Part shown: piece by piece, positions 14,188 through 20,126 of the stretch
Layout of the letters: the number at the start of each line of letters is the position of its first letter
Position numbering within the stretch: position 1 is the first letter of the stretch
IMG/VR virus record: IMGVR_UViG_3300025093_000134
Coordinates: 1-22,890 of that record
Length of the DNA: 22,890 bases
Direction: 5' to 3' (one strand)
Source of the DNA: a virus
Translations under genes and position numbers: made by a program
The notes under the pieces: model-generated
What the model was told of the DNA's origin: nothing
The model's input: the letters and a program-made list of their open reading frames with translations, nothing else
Database searches by the model: none

Positions 14188-14683
14188 CCATATATCCTTT
14201 TTCGTACAAGTTCACACACTCACGTATACGAGTAAGAAGAATATCGACTCTTTTTTGCTGAATTTTTTTGCGAGCGTATTCTTTGCAAAGCTCAGTAATT
14301 CTTCCGTCTAAAGGGACGCTAATAGATATTTGAGCGCCAAAATTTTGACTTCTGGTGTACTGCGGATGAAAGTCACCGCCAAGATAAAAAGGTGTAAACA
14401 CCACAGTGCCGCTATTGCAGTAGTGCCCACTTGAGAATCCTTGTGTGCTGTATGATCCTTGATTTATCTGTACCGCGCTATTTGTTACTGAACCTGTTGA
14501 AGTCGACTGAGGGTTTGCAACGACAGTTGTCCCGTCGTTTTGAGCGTGGGCGACGCCGCCCCAAAAAAGTATTACTGAGAGAACACACTTAAGGAAGTGG
14601 TCGTTGAAGTGGTTTCGATCGTTCGCTCGATGTCCTGGGTTTCGATTACTCCAGCTGCTCGCGAAGTGATTTCCAGCTGCCAA
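14084..14683 (-). CDS. Secreted protein, start codon uncertain
   Basis: A signal peptide-like stretch 'VLSVILFWGGVAHA' (about 14584-14543) precedes a mature region starting 'QNDGTTVVANPQSTSTGSVT'. The remainder has Cys residues and charged helices ('DGRITELCKEYARKKIQQKR', 'SPFSAICDDVVPI'). I recall this pattern as a cyanophage protein that follows the gene at 14572. The only usual start in frame upstream of the signal segment is TTG 14683, which would add ~30 residues that are an out-of-frame shadow of the preceding gene. Either that start is used, an unusual codon is used, there is a -1 shift from the upstream gene, or an indel is present. The 3' end overlaps the convergent plus-strand gene by 104 nt. 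Confidence 0.65.
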   Translation of the reverse strand: MAAGNHFASSWSNRNPGHRANDRNHFNDHFLKCVLSVILFWGGVAHAQNDGTTVVANPQSTSTGSVTNSAVQINQGSYSTQGFSSGHYCNSGTVVFTPFYLGGDFHPQYTRSQNFGAQISISVPLDGRITELCKEYARKKIQQKRVDILLTRIRECVNLYEKGYMVRPESPFSAICDDVVPIAAYSKLEVSSQASSEPD

Positions 14684-14931
14684 TTTTCTGCTCCAGAAGT
14701 CATCGAATAGGTTGTGCTTGAACCTCCGATTTCGGCGCTCGGAGTAACGTTATGGCCTGTGTAGCTGTTGTAAGCCCCACCGTATTTTTCAATCGCAATC
14801 GTTTCAGTAATCGTCTGCTCAGTGGTAGTAGTGCTGTTCATCGAGCCCTGTGTAAACGAAGGGGCGACTTGTGCAAAAGCAGGTGTTGAAATAAATAAAC
14901 CAAAAACAGCTAACCATTTGAATGTTTTCAT
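14572..14931 (-). CDS. Secreted protein with signal peptide
   Basis: 119 residues, ATG 14931. A clear Sec signal peptide ('MKTFKWLAVFGLFISTPAFA', cleavage after AFA) precedes 'QVAPSFTQGSMNSTTTTEQT', a Thr/Ser-rich beta segment, then 'YGGAYNSYTGHNVTPSAEIG' and a C-terminal 'ETQDIERTIETTSTTTSLSV'. I recall near-identical architecture in marine cyanophage secreted proteins of unknown function. It is the middle gene of a three-gene minus-strand unit, coupled to the upstream holin-like gene by ATGA. A periplasmic or virion-surface role is plausible. Confidence 0.75.
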   Translation of the reverse strand: MKTFKWLAVFGLFISTPAFAQVAPSFTQGSMNSTTTTEQTITETIAIEKYGGAYNSYTGHNVTPSAEIGGSSTTYSMTSGAENWQLEITSRAAGVIETQDIERTIETTSTTTSLSVFSQ

Positions 14932-15179
14932 GGTTTTGTCTTGGGTGGATTGTTTACTTCTACTTTAGTGTCTTTTTGTTTCCTATTTACATCTGAAGCT
15001 CGGCTAATGCCATAACCAGCCAAAGATCCAGAAAAAATACTGGCGATAAAAGTTGGGTCCATTTTTTGAAAATAACCCATGTAAGAAAGTGTCAATAAAG
15101 CGGCACTCCAGCTGAGTACTGACACTTTTACAATCTCAGCTAACCACTCGTAAGAACGCTTGTTTTCTTCTTCGTTCAT
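14928..15179 (-). CDS. Two-span membrane protein, holin candidate
   Basis: 83 residues. Two hydrophobic segments ('VSVLSWSAALLTLSYMGYF' and 'PTFIASIFSGSLAGYGI') are separated by a short loop. The N-terminus is acidic and the tail is Lys/Asp/Pro-rich ('DVNRKQKDTKVEVNNPPKTK'). The length and topology fit class II holins, but no holin motif proves it. It leads the minus-strand unit with the two secreted proteins (ATGA overlap at 14928-14931) and is divergent from the DUF5872-like gene at 15235. Confidence 0.65.
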   Translation of the reverse strand: MNEEENKRSYEWLAEIVKVSVLSWSAALLTLSYMGYFQKMDPTFIASIFSGSLAGYGISRASDVNRKQKDTKVEVNNPPKTKP

Positions 15180-15202
15180 GGCTGAGAACTATTCTTCAGT
15201 CA

Positions 15203-15210
15203 TATAAACT
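15203..15210 (+). promoter_or_regulatory. Possible late-promoter-like box in the divergent gap
   Basis: TATAAACT, followed by ATAAGA, lies ~25 bases before the GTG at 15235, in the 55-bp gap between divergent genes. It matches the T4 late consensus at seven of eight positions. This is weak evidence; it could also serve as a -10 element. Confidence 0.25.
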
Positions 15211-15234
15211 ATAAGAGTTATTGAGAGTTTGTAA

Positions 15235-15465
15235 GTGGCAGAAACCGCTAAGAAAAAGCATCCTGAAAAATGGGAGCGAGCAAAGCGGAAAGCCCGCAAG
15301 AAAATGGGCGGTCACTCTGCACGCGCCATGCAATTAGCTACAAAATATTATAAAGAGATGGGCGGTAAGTACGAAGGTAAAAAATCAAGTAAAAATAAAC
15401 TCTCTAAATGGAGCAAGGAAGACTGGCAGACTAGAGAAGAGTATGAGAAAAAGAAAAAAGATTAA
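15235..15465 (+). CDS. Small basic DUF5872-like protein
   Basis: 76 residues from GTG 15235. Lys-rich, with 'GGHSARAMQLATKYYKEMGG' followed by 'KYEGKKSSKNKLSKWSKEDW' and a K/E tail. That S-A-R/A-x-x-A-x-x-Y-K-x-x-G-G-x-Y ... K-W-x-x-E-x-W pattern is the DUF5872-type motif found in giant viruses and phages. The function is unknown; a basic virion component is likely. The companion 'RYLPKAAW' part usually seen in such proteins is instead in the gene at 15929, on the far side of the cupin gene. Confidence 0.7.
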   Translation: MAETAKKKHPEKWERAKRKARKKMGGHSARAMQLATKYYKEMGGKYEGKKSSKNKLSKWSKEDWQTREEYEKKKKD

Positions 15466-15474
15466 TTCAAATCC

Positions 15475-15936
15475 ATGCGTGTAAAGCGTCCTTGGGGTTG
15501 GTACGAAGAGCTCGCATCAGGCTCTGGCTACAAAGTTAAGGTCTTGCTTGTACGTGCAGGCTGCCAACTTTCGCTCCAACGTCATAGGCATCGCAGTGAA
15601 AGTTGGACTGTGGTCGCAGGAGATGGAAGGTTGTTTTGTGACGACAAATGGTACAAGGCAATTCCAGGATTAATGCTCAGCATCCCTTGTGGCTCTGTGC
15701 ATCGTGCAACTGGAGGAAAAAAAGATCTGATTATTTCGGAAGTGCAGCACGGTGACTATCTAGAAGAGGACGACATCGAGCGTCTTGAAGATGACTACGG
15801 GCGTTCTTCAGACAAACAGCGACGAAAACTTGTGAAAATCGCTCGCAAAGCTCAAGAGTGTGTGAGCCGTGAAGAGGCTCAGAAACTTCTCCGTAAAGCA
15901 CGTAAAATATTTAAAAAGCTCAATAAACGTGGCTGA
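15475..15936 (+). CDS. Mannose-6-phosphate isomerase-type cupin with basic C-terminal tail
   Basis: 153 residues. The cupin core is residues 1-110: 'RPWGWYEEL' start, 'GYKVKVLLVRAGCQLSLQ', metal-binding H37-R-H39-R-S-E42, second cupin motif 'P-C-G-S-V-H76', then 'EVQHGDYLEEDDIERLEDDY', which closely follows the type II phosphomannose isomerase (ManC C-terminal) family. That family interconverts mannose-6-phosphate and fructose-6-phosphate, but free-standing phage cupins may only bind sugar. Residues 111-153 are an added Lys/Arg-rich helical tail ('REEAQKLLRKARKIFKKLN') not part of the usual family. The next gene overlaps its end by 8 nt. Possible roles are sugar metabolism for surface modification or a virion protein; neither is shown. 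Confidence 0.75.
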   Translation: MRVKRPWGWYEELASGSGYKVKVLLVRAGCQLSLQRHRHRSESWTVVAGDGRLFCDDKWYKAIPGLMLSIPCGSVHRATGGKKDLIISEVQHGDYLEEDDIERLEDDYGRSSDKQRRKLVKIARKAQECVSREEAQKLLRKARKIFKKLNKRG

Positions 15937-16144
15937 TAGAGCTCGAGAAAAAGGTCGAACGGAACGCTACTTACCGAAGGCAGCGTGGGCTTCGATGTCA
16001 AAGGACGAACGCAAAGCAACGGATGAAAAAAAGAAGCGGGCTACACGAGGAAAACCTGTAAACACTCACGTAGCCAACACTGAAAAAGCCAAACGGGCTG
16101 GCAAAAAAGCTCGGTCGTACAAAGCATCTAAAAACAATGGCTAA
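15929..16144 (+). CDS. Small basic protein with RYLPKAAW motif
   Basis: 71 residues from GTG 15929, overlapping the cupin stop by 8 nt; a start further upstream would lie wholly inside the cupin gene. 'GRTERYLPKAAWASMSKDER' and 'KATDEKKKRATRGKP' match the second half of DUF5872-like phage/giant-virus proteins. The C-terminus ends 'AGKKARSYKASKNNG', a tail nearly repeated in the next gene. The function is unknown. The strong positive charge hints at nucleic-acid or capsid interaction. Confidence 0.7.
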   Translation: MADRAREKGRTERYLPKAAWASMSKDERKATDEKKKRATRGKPVNTHVANTEKAKRAGKKARSYKASKNNG

Positions 16145-16271
16145 ACAAGGACCTTGCTGGGACGGTTACGTTATGGAGGGAATGAAAAAAAGTAAGAAAT
16201 CGGGAAAAATGGTGCCAAACTGTGTAAGAGCTAAGAAAAAAGCTCGGTCCTACAAGAAGTCGAAAAAATGA
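16137..16271 (+). CDS. Mini-protein with CWDGY...GKMVPNCV motif
   Basis: A 44-residue frame, ATG 16137, TGA 16269-16271. It reads 'GPCWDGYVMEGMKKSKKSGK' then 'MVPNCV' and a Lys/Arg tail. The C-W-D-G-Y-x-x-x-G-M-K ... G-K-x-V-P-N-C-V motif is a widespread short peptide of marine phages and giant viruses, often the end of longer proteins; its role is unknown. The two Cys could pair or bind metal. It overlaps the previous gene by 8 nt and the next by ATGA, so it is translationally coupled. Easily missed because of its length. Confidence 0.75.
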   Translation: MAKQGPCWDGYVMEGMKKSKKSGKMVPNCVRAKKKARSYKKSKK

Positions 16272-16423
16272 CCGATCAAGCTTGCCCAATGTCTTCTTCT
16301 CACGATGAGGAAGAAAAAAAAGTCCTTCATTTTGAGCGTCCAAAGACTCAAAAAGAAGCTTACTGGGAGGAGCGCTGTGAAAAAGATCCTCAATCTCCTG
16401 GTTGTTTAATTTACGACGACTAA
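16268..16423 (+). CDS. Small acidic protein ending in CLIYDD
   Basis: A 51-residue frame, ATG 16268 (ATGA overlap), TAA 16421-16423. An acidic N-terminal half is followed by 'TQKEAYWEERCEKDPQSPGC' and 'LIYDD'. The W-E-x-x-C-x-x-x-P-x-x-x-G-C-L-x-Y-D-D end is one I recall from cyanophage mini-genes. The function is unknown. It is the last gene of the plus-strand mini-gene run and shares its stop region (CTAA, 16420-16423) with the convergent gene. Confidence 0.7.
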   Translation: MTDQACPMSSSHDEEEKKVLHFERPKTQKEAYWEERCEKDPQSPGCLIYDD

Positions 16424-16821
16424 TCGTCGAAATTTTCAGACTTATCTTCAGATGCTCTGTAGGAGTAGGCTGTCTCTCCTCCTTCAGGTTCGTCGTCAAA
16501 ATTTTCAGACTTATCTTCGAATAATTCATAGGAGTAGCCCATTTGTCCTCCTAGCGGTTCGTTGCGATTATCTTCAGAAAAATAAATTTGCTGAAAACCA
16601 GGGTAAAAGTCTTCCGCTTCCTGAGTATCCCAGCACTCATGGAGTTCTTTTATTTCTTCGTCAACCTCTTTCATCACTAACTGAGTTCTAAATTCTGCCC
16701 AATCATCCCTGCAGTTAATCCGAGCCCGCTTCACCCATACGTTGCTTCTGAGTGTGGGCCAGAAACGAAATAAAAACTCAGTCAGTTCATAGACTGCGGC
16801 GTTGAGCTTGTTGTACCGCAT
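16420..16821 (-). CDS. Acidic hypothetical protein with tandem-repeated C-terminus
   Basis: 133 residues, ATG 16821. Residues 1-75 are helical ('LNAAVYELTEFLFRFWPTLR', 'EVDEEIKELHECWDTQEAED') and I do not recognise the family. Residues 88-110 and 111-133 are two tandem 23-residue repeats, each ending 'EDKSENFDD' and containing 'YSY'. A third degenerate half copy ('FSEDNRN') precedes them. The acidic repeats may be a flexible interaction tail. Its start faces the promoter gap before 16900. Confidence 0.65.
   Translation of the reverse strand: MRYNKLNAAVYELTEFLFRFWPTLRSNVWVKRARINCRDDWAEFRTQLVMKEVDEEIKELHECWDTQEAEDFYPGFQQIYFSEDNRNEPLGGQMGYSYELFEDKSENFDDEPEGGETAYSYRASEDKSENFDD
16423..16560 (-). 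repeat. 2 x 69-bp tandem repeat inside the coding region
   Basis: Bases 16423-16491 and 16492-16560 encode residues 111-133 and 88-110 of the acidic protein. The strongest DNA identity is the shared ~22-base stretch reading AATTTTCAGACTTATCTTC and flanks on the plus strand, at both unit ends. The copies have diverged elsewhere, so the duplication is not very recent. In-frame copy-number change would alter only the tail length. Confidence 0.8.
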
Positions 16822-16899
16822 GATTGCATAGCTGATGAATCAAATCTAAGTCATACCCTTTAAGACTAAAATAAAGGTAATCATTGATCATTTATCCCA

Positions 16900-17301
16900 A
16901 TGGCTGAGGTCACTTTTAATCGTGAGCTCGGAGCTGCTCCTGCTGGCATCACCCGCTTCGGCCAGTATCGCTCCGAAAATGGCGGCAACGTAACTGTCAA
17001 CAGCACCACTGAAGACACTTCTGAGGGTTCTCGCAAGCGTGCTGATAAATATGGAGTGACTTCAAGTGCAACTGGCACAGGAACTGTAACTCTTACAGCA
17101 GGTTCTGAAGCTGTCCGCCGTGTTTACGTTATGAGCGGTGTCGACGGTTCCATCCTGGGTGAAGTCGACGCGCCTAAAACGTCTGGACGCATCGATGTAT
17201 CTTTCACTTTCAGCGTGGGAGCATCCATCGAAAATTATCTGTATGTGGAGAAAACCGATCGCTCCCCTTCTGTTTATCGAGTGACGTACACTGCCGCCTG
17301 A
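16900..17301 (+). CDS. Beta-rich hypothetical protein, possible virion component
   Basis: 133 residues, ATG 16900. It starts 'MAEVTFNRELGAAPAGITRF' and is full of alternating hydrophobic/polar strands ('TGTVTLTAGSEAVRRVYVM', 'GRIDVSFTFSVGASIENYLY', 'SPSVYRVTYTAA'). No signal peptide, membrane span or catalytic motif is seen. It looks like a small beta-sandwich structural or decoration protein, which is inference. It opens the rightward gene block after a divergent 78-bp gap that should hold a promoter, although I see no clear consensus there. Confidence 0.6.
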   Translation: MAEVTFNRELGAAPAGITRFGQYRSENGGNVTVNSTTEDTSEGSRKRADKYGVTSSATGTGTVTLTAGSEAVRRVYVMSGVDGSILGEVDAPKTSGRIDVSFTFSVGASIENYLYVEKTDRSPSVYRVTYTAA

Positions 17302-17328
17302 TCTTTAATAGGTAAAACTGAGTGAGTC

Positions 17329-17484
17329 ATGTCCAATCCTCAAGACTGGGAGTGCTCGCTCGCTAAAAAAATAAAAGAGTCGATGGAAGAGGGCAAACGC
17401 ACCTCTTCCTCGTACTATGTATCTATCGAAGAAACCGTGAGTCGGTGTGAGAGAAAAGAGGCAGATACGGATGGGAAAGACTAA
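17329..17484 (+). CDS. Small hypothetical protein upstream of the peptidase
   Basis: A 51-residue frame, ATG 17329, TAA 17482-17484. It reads 'MSNPQDWECSLAKKIKESME' then 'GKRTSSSYYVSIEETVSRCE' and a charged end; two Cys. Not recognised. It lies in the operon just before the peptidase, whose ATG 17471 it overlaps by 14 nt, which suggests translational coupling. Confidence 0.55.
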   Translation: MSNPQDWECSLAKKIKESMEEGKRTSSSYYVSIEETVSRCERKEADTDGKD

Positions 17485-18283
17485 ACACCCCCTTCTAGGT
17501 CACTCGATTCTCGCCAAAGCAGATACCTGGTTAACAAGGTTCCCTGCTGATCCTGAGTATTTACAGGCAGAGGAAAAACTTTTTGTGCCTAAAGGCAGCG
17601 CGTGGGAGTGGTTAAAAATAGTTGTTACTGCAGGTGCTTTGTTCAGAGAAGTAGTGCTGAAGTCCAACCCTGACACTTCGTGGTATTTCTACGACCCAGA
17701 TTGGAAGGTGATAAATGATCTTGATGAAAAAATTGAGTACACACCAAATCATCACATACAGTTAGAAACTCCTTTTTTCCGTCATCATCCTGGATTTGAT
17801 GGTGTTGATAACACTTGTTTTAGCAGTGCTTGCGCGATGCTTTTAAAGACTCTTAGAGAAAGGTCTTTTGATGACTATGAGGATTATCTAGAAAGCGTCA
17901 GTGATTTAGGTGATGGCACTGAAGCTTGGGTTCAGATAAAAGCACTCAGTCATTACGATTTGAATGCTGAGTTTAGGCAGGACGGAGATTGGTCAGCGGT
18001 TGAAGAGCTTATAAACGAAGGTATTCCTGTGCCTTTGGGGATTCTTCATTTTGGTCCTGTAGAGAATCCCAGTGGTTCGGGCCATTGGATTGTCGCTGTA
18101 GGAGTAACGAAAGACCGAGAAAATTTAATAGTTCACGACCCCTTTGGTGACCTTGATGTTTATAGCGGTGTTTATACGTCTGAGTGCGGCTCATTTAGAA
18201 AATATTCGAAAAAGCATTTAAGTGATCGATGGATGGTTGAAAAAGGCTACAGTTCTGGTTGGTATATTAAAGCTCACAAATGA
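17471..18283 (+). CDS. C39-like cysteine peptidase, probable phage lysin
   Basis: 270 residues from ATG 17471; an in-frame GTG at 17447 would add eight. The N-terminal ~80 residues include 'LAKADTWLTRF', 'VPKGSAWEW' and 'SWYFYDPDW', like a small SH3-like or wall-binding module. The papain-like C39_2 core spans ~95-270: Q97 (oxyanion), catalytic C116 in 'DNTCFSSACAMLL', H205 in 'SGSGHWIVAVGV', D223 in 'IVHDPFGD', ending 'GYSSGWYIKAHK'. C39-type domains with this layout in phages are usually annotated as endolysins that cut peptide cross-links in cell wall. There is no signal peptide, so export would need a holin. The following gene starts inside its stop (ATGA at 18280-18283). Confidence 0.75.
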   Translation: MGKTKHPLLGHSILAKADTWLTRFPADPEYLQAEEKLFVPKGSAWEWLKIVVTAGALFREVVLKSNPDTSWYFYDPDWKVINDLDEKIEYTPNHHIQLETPFFRHHPGFDGVDNTCFSSACAMLLKTLRERSFDDYEDYLESVSDLGDGTEAWVQIKALSHYDLNAEFRQDGDWSAVEELINEGIPVPLGILHFGPVENPSGSGHWIVAVGVTKDRENLIVHDPFGDLDVYSGVYTSECGSFRKYSKKHLSDRWMVEKGYSSGWYIKAHK

Positions 18284-18492
18284 GTAACTACAGCAAGATT
18301 CTTGAAGAATGGAACGCCGAGCAGGAAAACCGTAAAGCTCTTTTCACGGAATTTTTATATCAACGATCGGGCCGAACCAACGGTTTATTTACTGACTTGT
18401 GGGAAGAATGGTGCCGTGAATCGGGTGAACAAGCCCGTGAAGAACATTTTACTGCTGTTAAATCTGGAGAAGGTAAAATAAAGACAGCGTAG
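18280..18492 (+). CDS. Small helical hypothetical protein
   Basis: 70 residues. 'MSNYSKILEEWNAEQENRKA' then 'FLYQRSGRTNGLFTDLWEEW', mostly helical and Glu/Arg-rich, with one Cys. Not recognised. Coupled to the peptidase through the ATGA overlap, so it may be a partner or simply packed with it. Confidence 0.6.
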   Translation: MSNYSKILEEWNAEQENRKALFTEFLYQRSGRTNGLFTDLWEEWCRESGEQAREEHFTAVKSGEGKIKTA

Positions 18493-18502
18493 AGTCTGTT
18501 AG

Positions 18503-18739
18503 GTGGCGCAGCGCGATTATGACAAAGAATATCGTGAGCATGGCGGTACAGAACGTCAGAAAAAACGTCGTGCTGCGCGTAACAAGGCTCGTAGACATAT
18601 GGAACGGGCTGGGAGAGTATCTAAAGGAGACGGAAAAGAAGTCGACCACAAAGACTTCAACCCGGAGAACAACAGCTCTTCGAATCTTCGGGTAGTTAGT
18701 AAAAAAACTAACCGCGAGAAACAACCCAAACGAAGCTAA
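18503..18739 (+). CDS. Short HNH-like protein
   Basis: 78 residues from GTG 18503. A long Arg/Lys-rich N-terminal half precedes 'GKEVDHKDFNPENNSSSNLR' and 'VVSKKTNREKQPKRS'. The (E/D)VDH-K-D-x(5)-NNS-x-x-N-L-R-V pattern is the catalytic betabeta-alpha metal part of an HNH nuclease with conserved D-H and two N. The zinc-binding Cys pairs are lacking, so this is a minimal HNH of the kind common in cyanophages. It may be a nuclease or a DNA-binding relic. It follows the peptidase operon. Confidence 0.7.
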   Translation: MAQRDYDKEYREHGGTERQKKRRAARNKARRHMERAGRVSKGDGKEVDHKDFNPENNSSSNLRVVSKKTNREKQPKRS

Positions 18740-18748
18740 ACTAAAACT

Positions 18749-19258
18749 ATGGAACAACCTAATTTTTTACAGCGACCCGGTGGTCTTGGACCTATGCCCG
18801 GTCTCAAGCCGTTAGGTATGCCAATGGCAAAGCCTTCGGCTTATATGAACGATGACATCAGTATCACTGCTCGTCGGCAAGCTTACTCCGACGACGTTAA
18901 TCGAGTTTTTGCTCAATACAATATTGATCACGGAACTTATAGCCGTACGCCTGTAAATCCTCTTCCTTACGCTGAAGGCAATATCACTAAGTCAGCTCAA
19001 GCGACTGGTCCTGCTGGCTACAACCACAAAGAAATGCCTATGCCTGAGAGAGCTGTAGACATCCCGAAAGAGCAATACATTGCTGAGACAGCGCTTGCTC
19101 AAAATCCAATGATGCGTGGGAACGTTCAGGCTCTCACTATCCTTCCTCAGCAAAACTTCCTGAATACTCAAGATCCTAATCAGATGATGTATACGCAGGA
19201 CTACCGGGGCGCTGATGACATTTCCTTACAGGAACAAATTATGGGAGGCAAGAAATGA
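18749..19258 (+). CDS. Pro/Met-rich hypothetical protein
   Basis: 169 residues, ATG 18749. It begins 'MEQPNFLQRPGGLGPMPGLK' with repeated P-M-P/G-M-P elements, has a helical middle ('SITARRQAYSDDVNRVFAQY') and ends 'QDYRGADDISLQEQIMGGKK'. It is probably largely disordered. Not recognised; perhaps a virion accessory or a scaffold-like protein. It overlaps the next mini-gene by ATGA. Confidence 0.6.
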   Translation: MEQPNFLQRPGGLGPMPGLKPLGMPMAKPSAYMNDDISITARRQAYSDDVNRVFAQYNIDHGTYSRTPVNPLPYAEGNITKSAQATGPAGYNHKEMPMPERAVDIPKEQYIAETALAQNPMMRGNVQALTILPQQNFLNTQDPNQMMYTQDYRGADDISLQEQIMGGKK

Positions 19259-19401
19259 TGATGCGGAGCGAGCAAATGGGACCTACTCGCATGGCTGGCA
19301 TGGCACTTGGTATGCGTCCTGCAGACATGGTGCGTGCTGTGAGTAATCCTTCAGAGCTGACTGCACGCTTGCGTTACCAACAGACATTCCCAAAAAGTTG
19401 A
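19255..19401 (+). CDS. Met-rich mini-protein
   Basis: A 48-residue frame starting at 19255 with three ATG codons in a row, TGA 19399-19401. Ten of 48 residues are Met ('MAGMALGMRPADMVRAVSNP'). It continues the Met/Pro-rich style of the preceding gene and is translationally coupled to it. Its stop overlaps GAGGT, which may serve as the ribosome binding site for thyX. Confidence 0.6.
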   Translation: MMMRSEQMGPTRMAGMALGMRPADMVRAVSNPSELTARLRYQQTFPKS

Positions 19402-19412
19402 GGTAGTGTTAC

Positions 19413-19428
19413 CCGAGATCGATCTCGG
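19413..19428 (+). promoter_or_regulatory. Perfect 16-bp palindrome/hairpin before thyX
   Basis: CCGAGATCGATCTCGG is a perfect palindrome two bases before ATG 19431. As RNA it folds into a 6-bp GC-rich stem with a UCGA loop. GAGGT at 19400-19404 is too far from the ATG in linear RNA, but the hairpin would leave about 11 effective bases, the optimal distance. It may tune ThyX translation or act as an operator. Confidence 0.55.
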
Positions 19429-19430
19429 AA

Positions 19431-20126
19431 ATGCATACCGCAAAGCTTGATTGGATTACTCCTGATGCCGAGAAAGTAATCGCTCGGCATGCTCGCGTGT
19501 CAACGTCAAATCCCGATCGAGAAGAATACGCACGACTCCTTTCTTATTGCATTAAGCACGGACATTGGTCGATCCTGGAGCAGGCTAATGTCAGTTTCGA
19601 GATTATTACTTCGAGGGCAATTTCAGCTCAGCTCATTCGCCATAAATCCCTGTGCTTCCAGGAACTGTCTCAGCGGTATACGAATCCTTTTGAAACGCTG
19701 CCAGACGGCATTCACGATCGACCCCAAGAATTTTCAATTCGAAAGCAAGCTGATAAAAATAGGCAGTCGAGCACTGAAAACATCGACCCAGGACTTCTAG
19801 CTTCTTTCAGGGATCGTATTTACAAATTTGATGCTGAAGCATATGCGCTCTATAGCGACATGCTAGAAGCAGGAGTGGCGAGGGAGTGTGCAAGAAACAT
19901 TCTTCCTATGTACACGCCCACAAGACTCCACGCAAACGGCACAGTGCGATCATGGGCGCATTATGTGGGGCTGAGAGCTAAAGAAGATACTCAGCTGGAG
20001 CACCAACTAATCGCTCGTCAGATTGCCATGATTCTTGGCCTTGAGCTACCTACTGTTGTCAAAGCACTTGTGGAGACCGACGATCACTCACTCGACGGTT
20101 GGCGATTTTTGTCAGACATATCTTGA
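19431..20126 (+). CDS. thyX: Flavin-dependent thymidylate synthase ThyX
   Basis: 231 residues, ATG 19431. ThyX makes dTMP from dUMP using FAD, NADPH and methylene-tetrahydrofolate, independent of ThyA and DHFR. The diagnostic segment RHRxxSxxxxSxRY is here R-H-K-S-L-C-F-Q-E-L-S-Q-R-Y (residues ~69-82), with Cys at the first Ser position and Lys for the second Arg; dUMP-binding 'ELSQRY' is intact. Other family marks: 'WSILEQANVSFEI', 'ARNILPMYT' and 'NGTVRSWAHYV' (flavin/dUMP-binding). The length is typical of the family. It supplies dTMP for phage DNA synthesis and sits next to the replication gene block. Its 3' end overlaps the convergent gene by 43 nt. Confidence 0.93.
   Translation: MHTAKLDWITPDAEKVIARHARVSTSNPDREEYARLLSYCIKHGHWSILEQANVSFEIITSRAISAQLIRHKSLCFQELSQRYTNPFETLPDGIHDRPQEFSIRKQADKNRQSSTENIDPGLLASFRDRIYKFDAEAYALYSDMLEAGVARECARNILPMYTPTRLHANGTVRSWAHYVGLRAKEDTQLEHQLIARQIAMILGLELPTVVKALVETDDHSLDGWRFLSDIS

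Noticed and set aside
15869-15928. 20-residue N-terminal extension of the RYLPKAAW mini-protein
   Set aside because: Entirely inside the cupin coding region in another frame; GTG 15929 overlapping the cupin stop fits the packing pattern.
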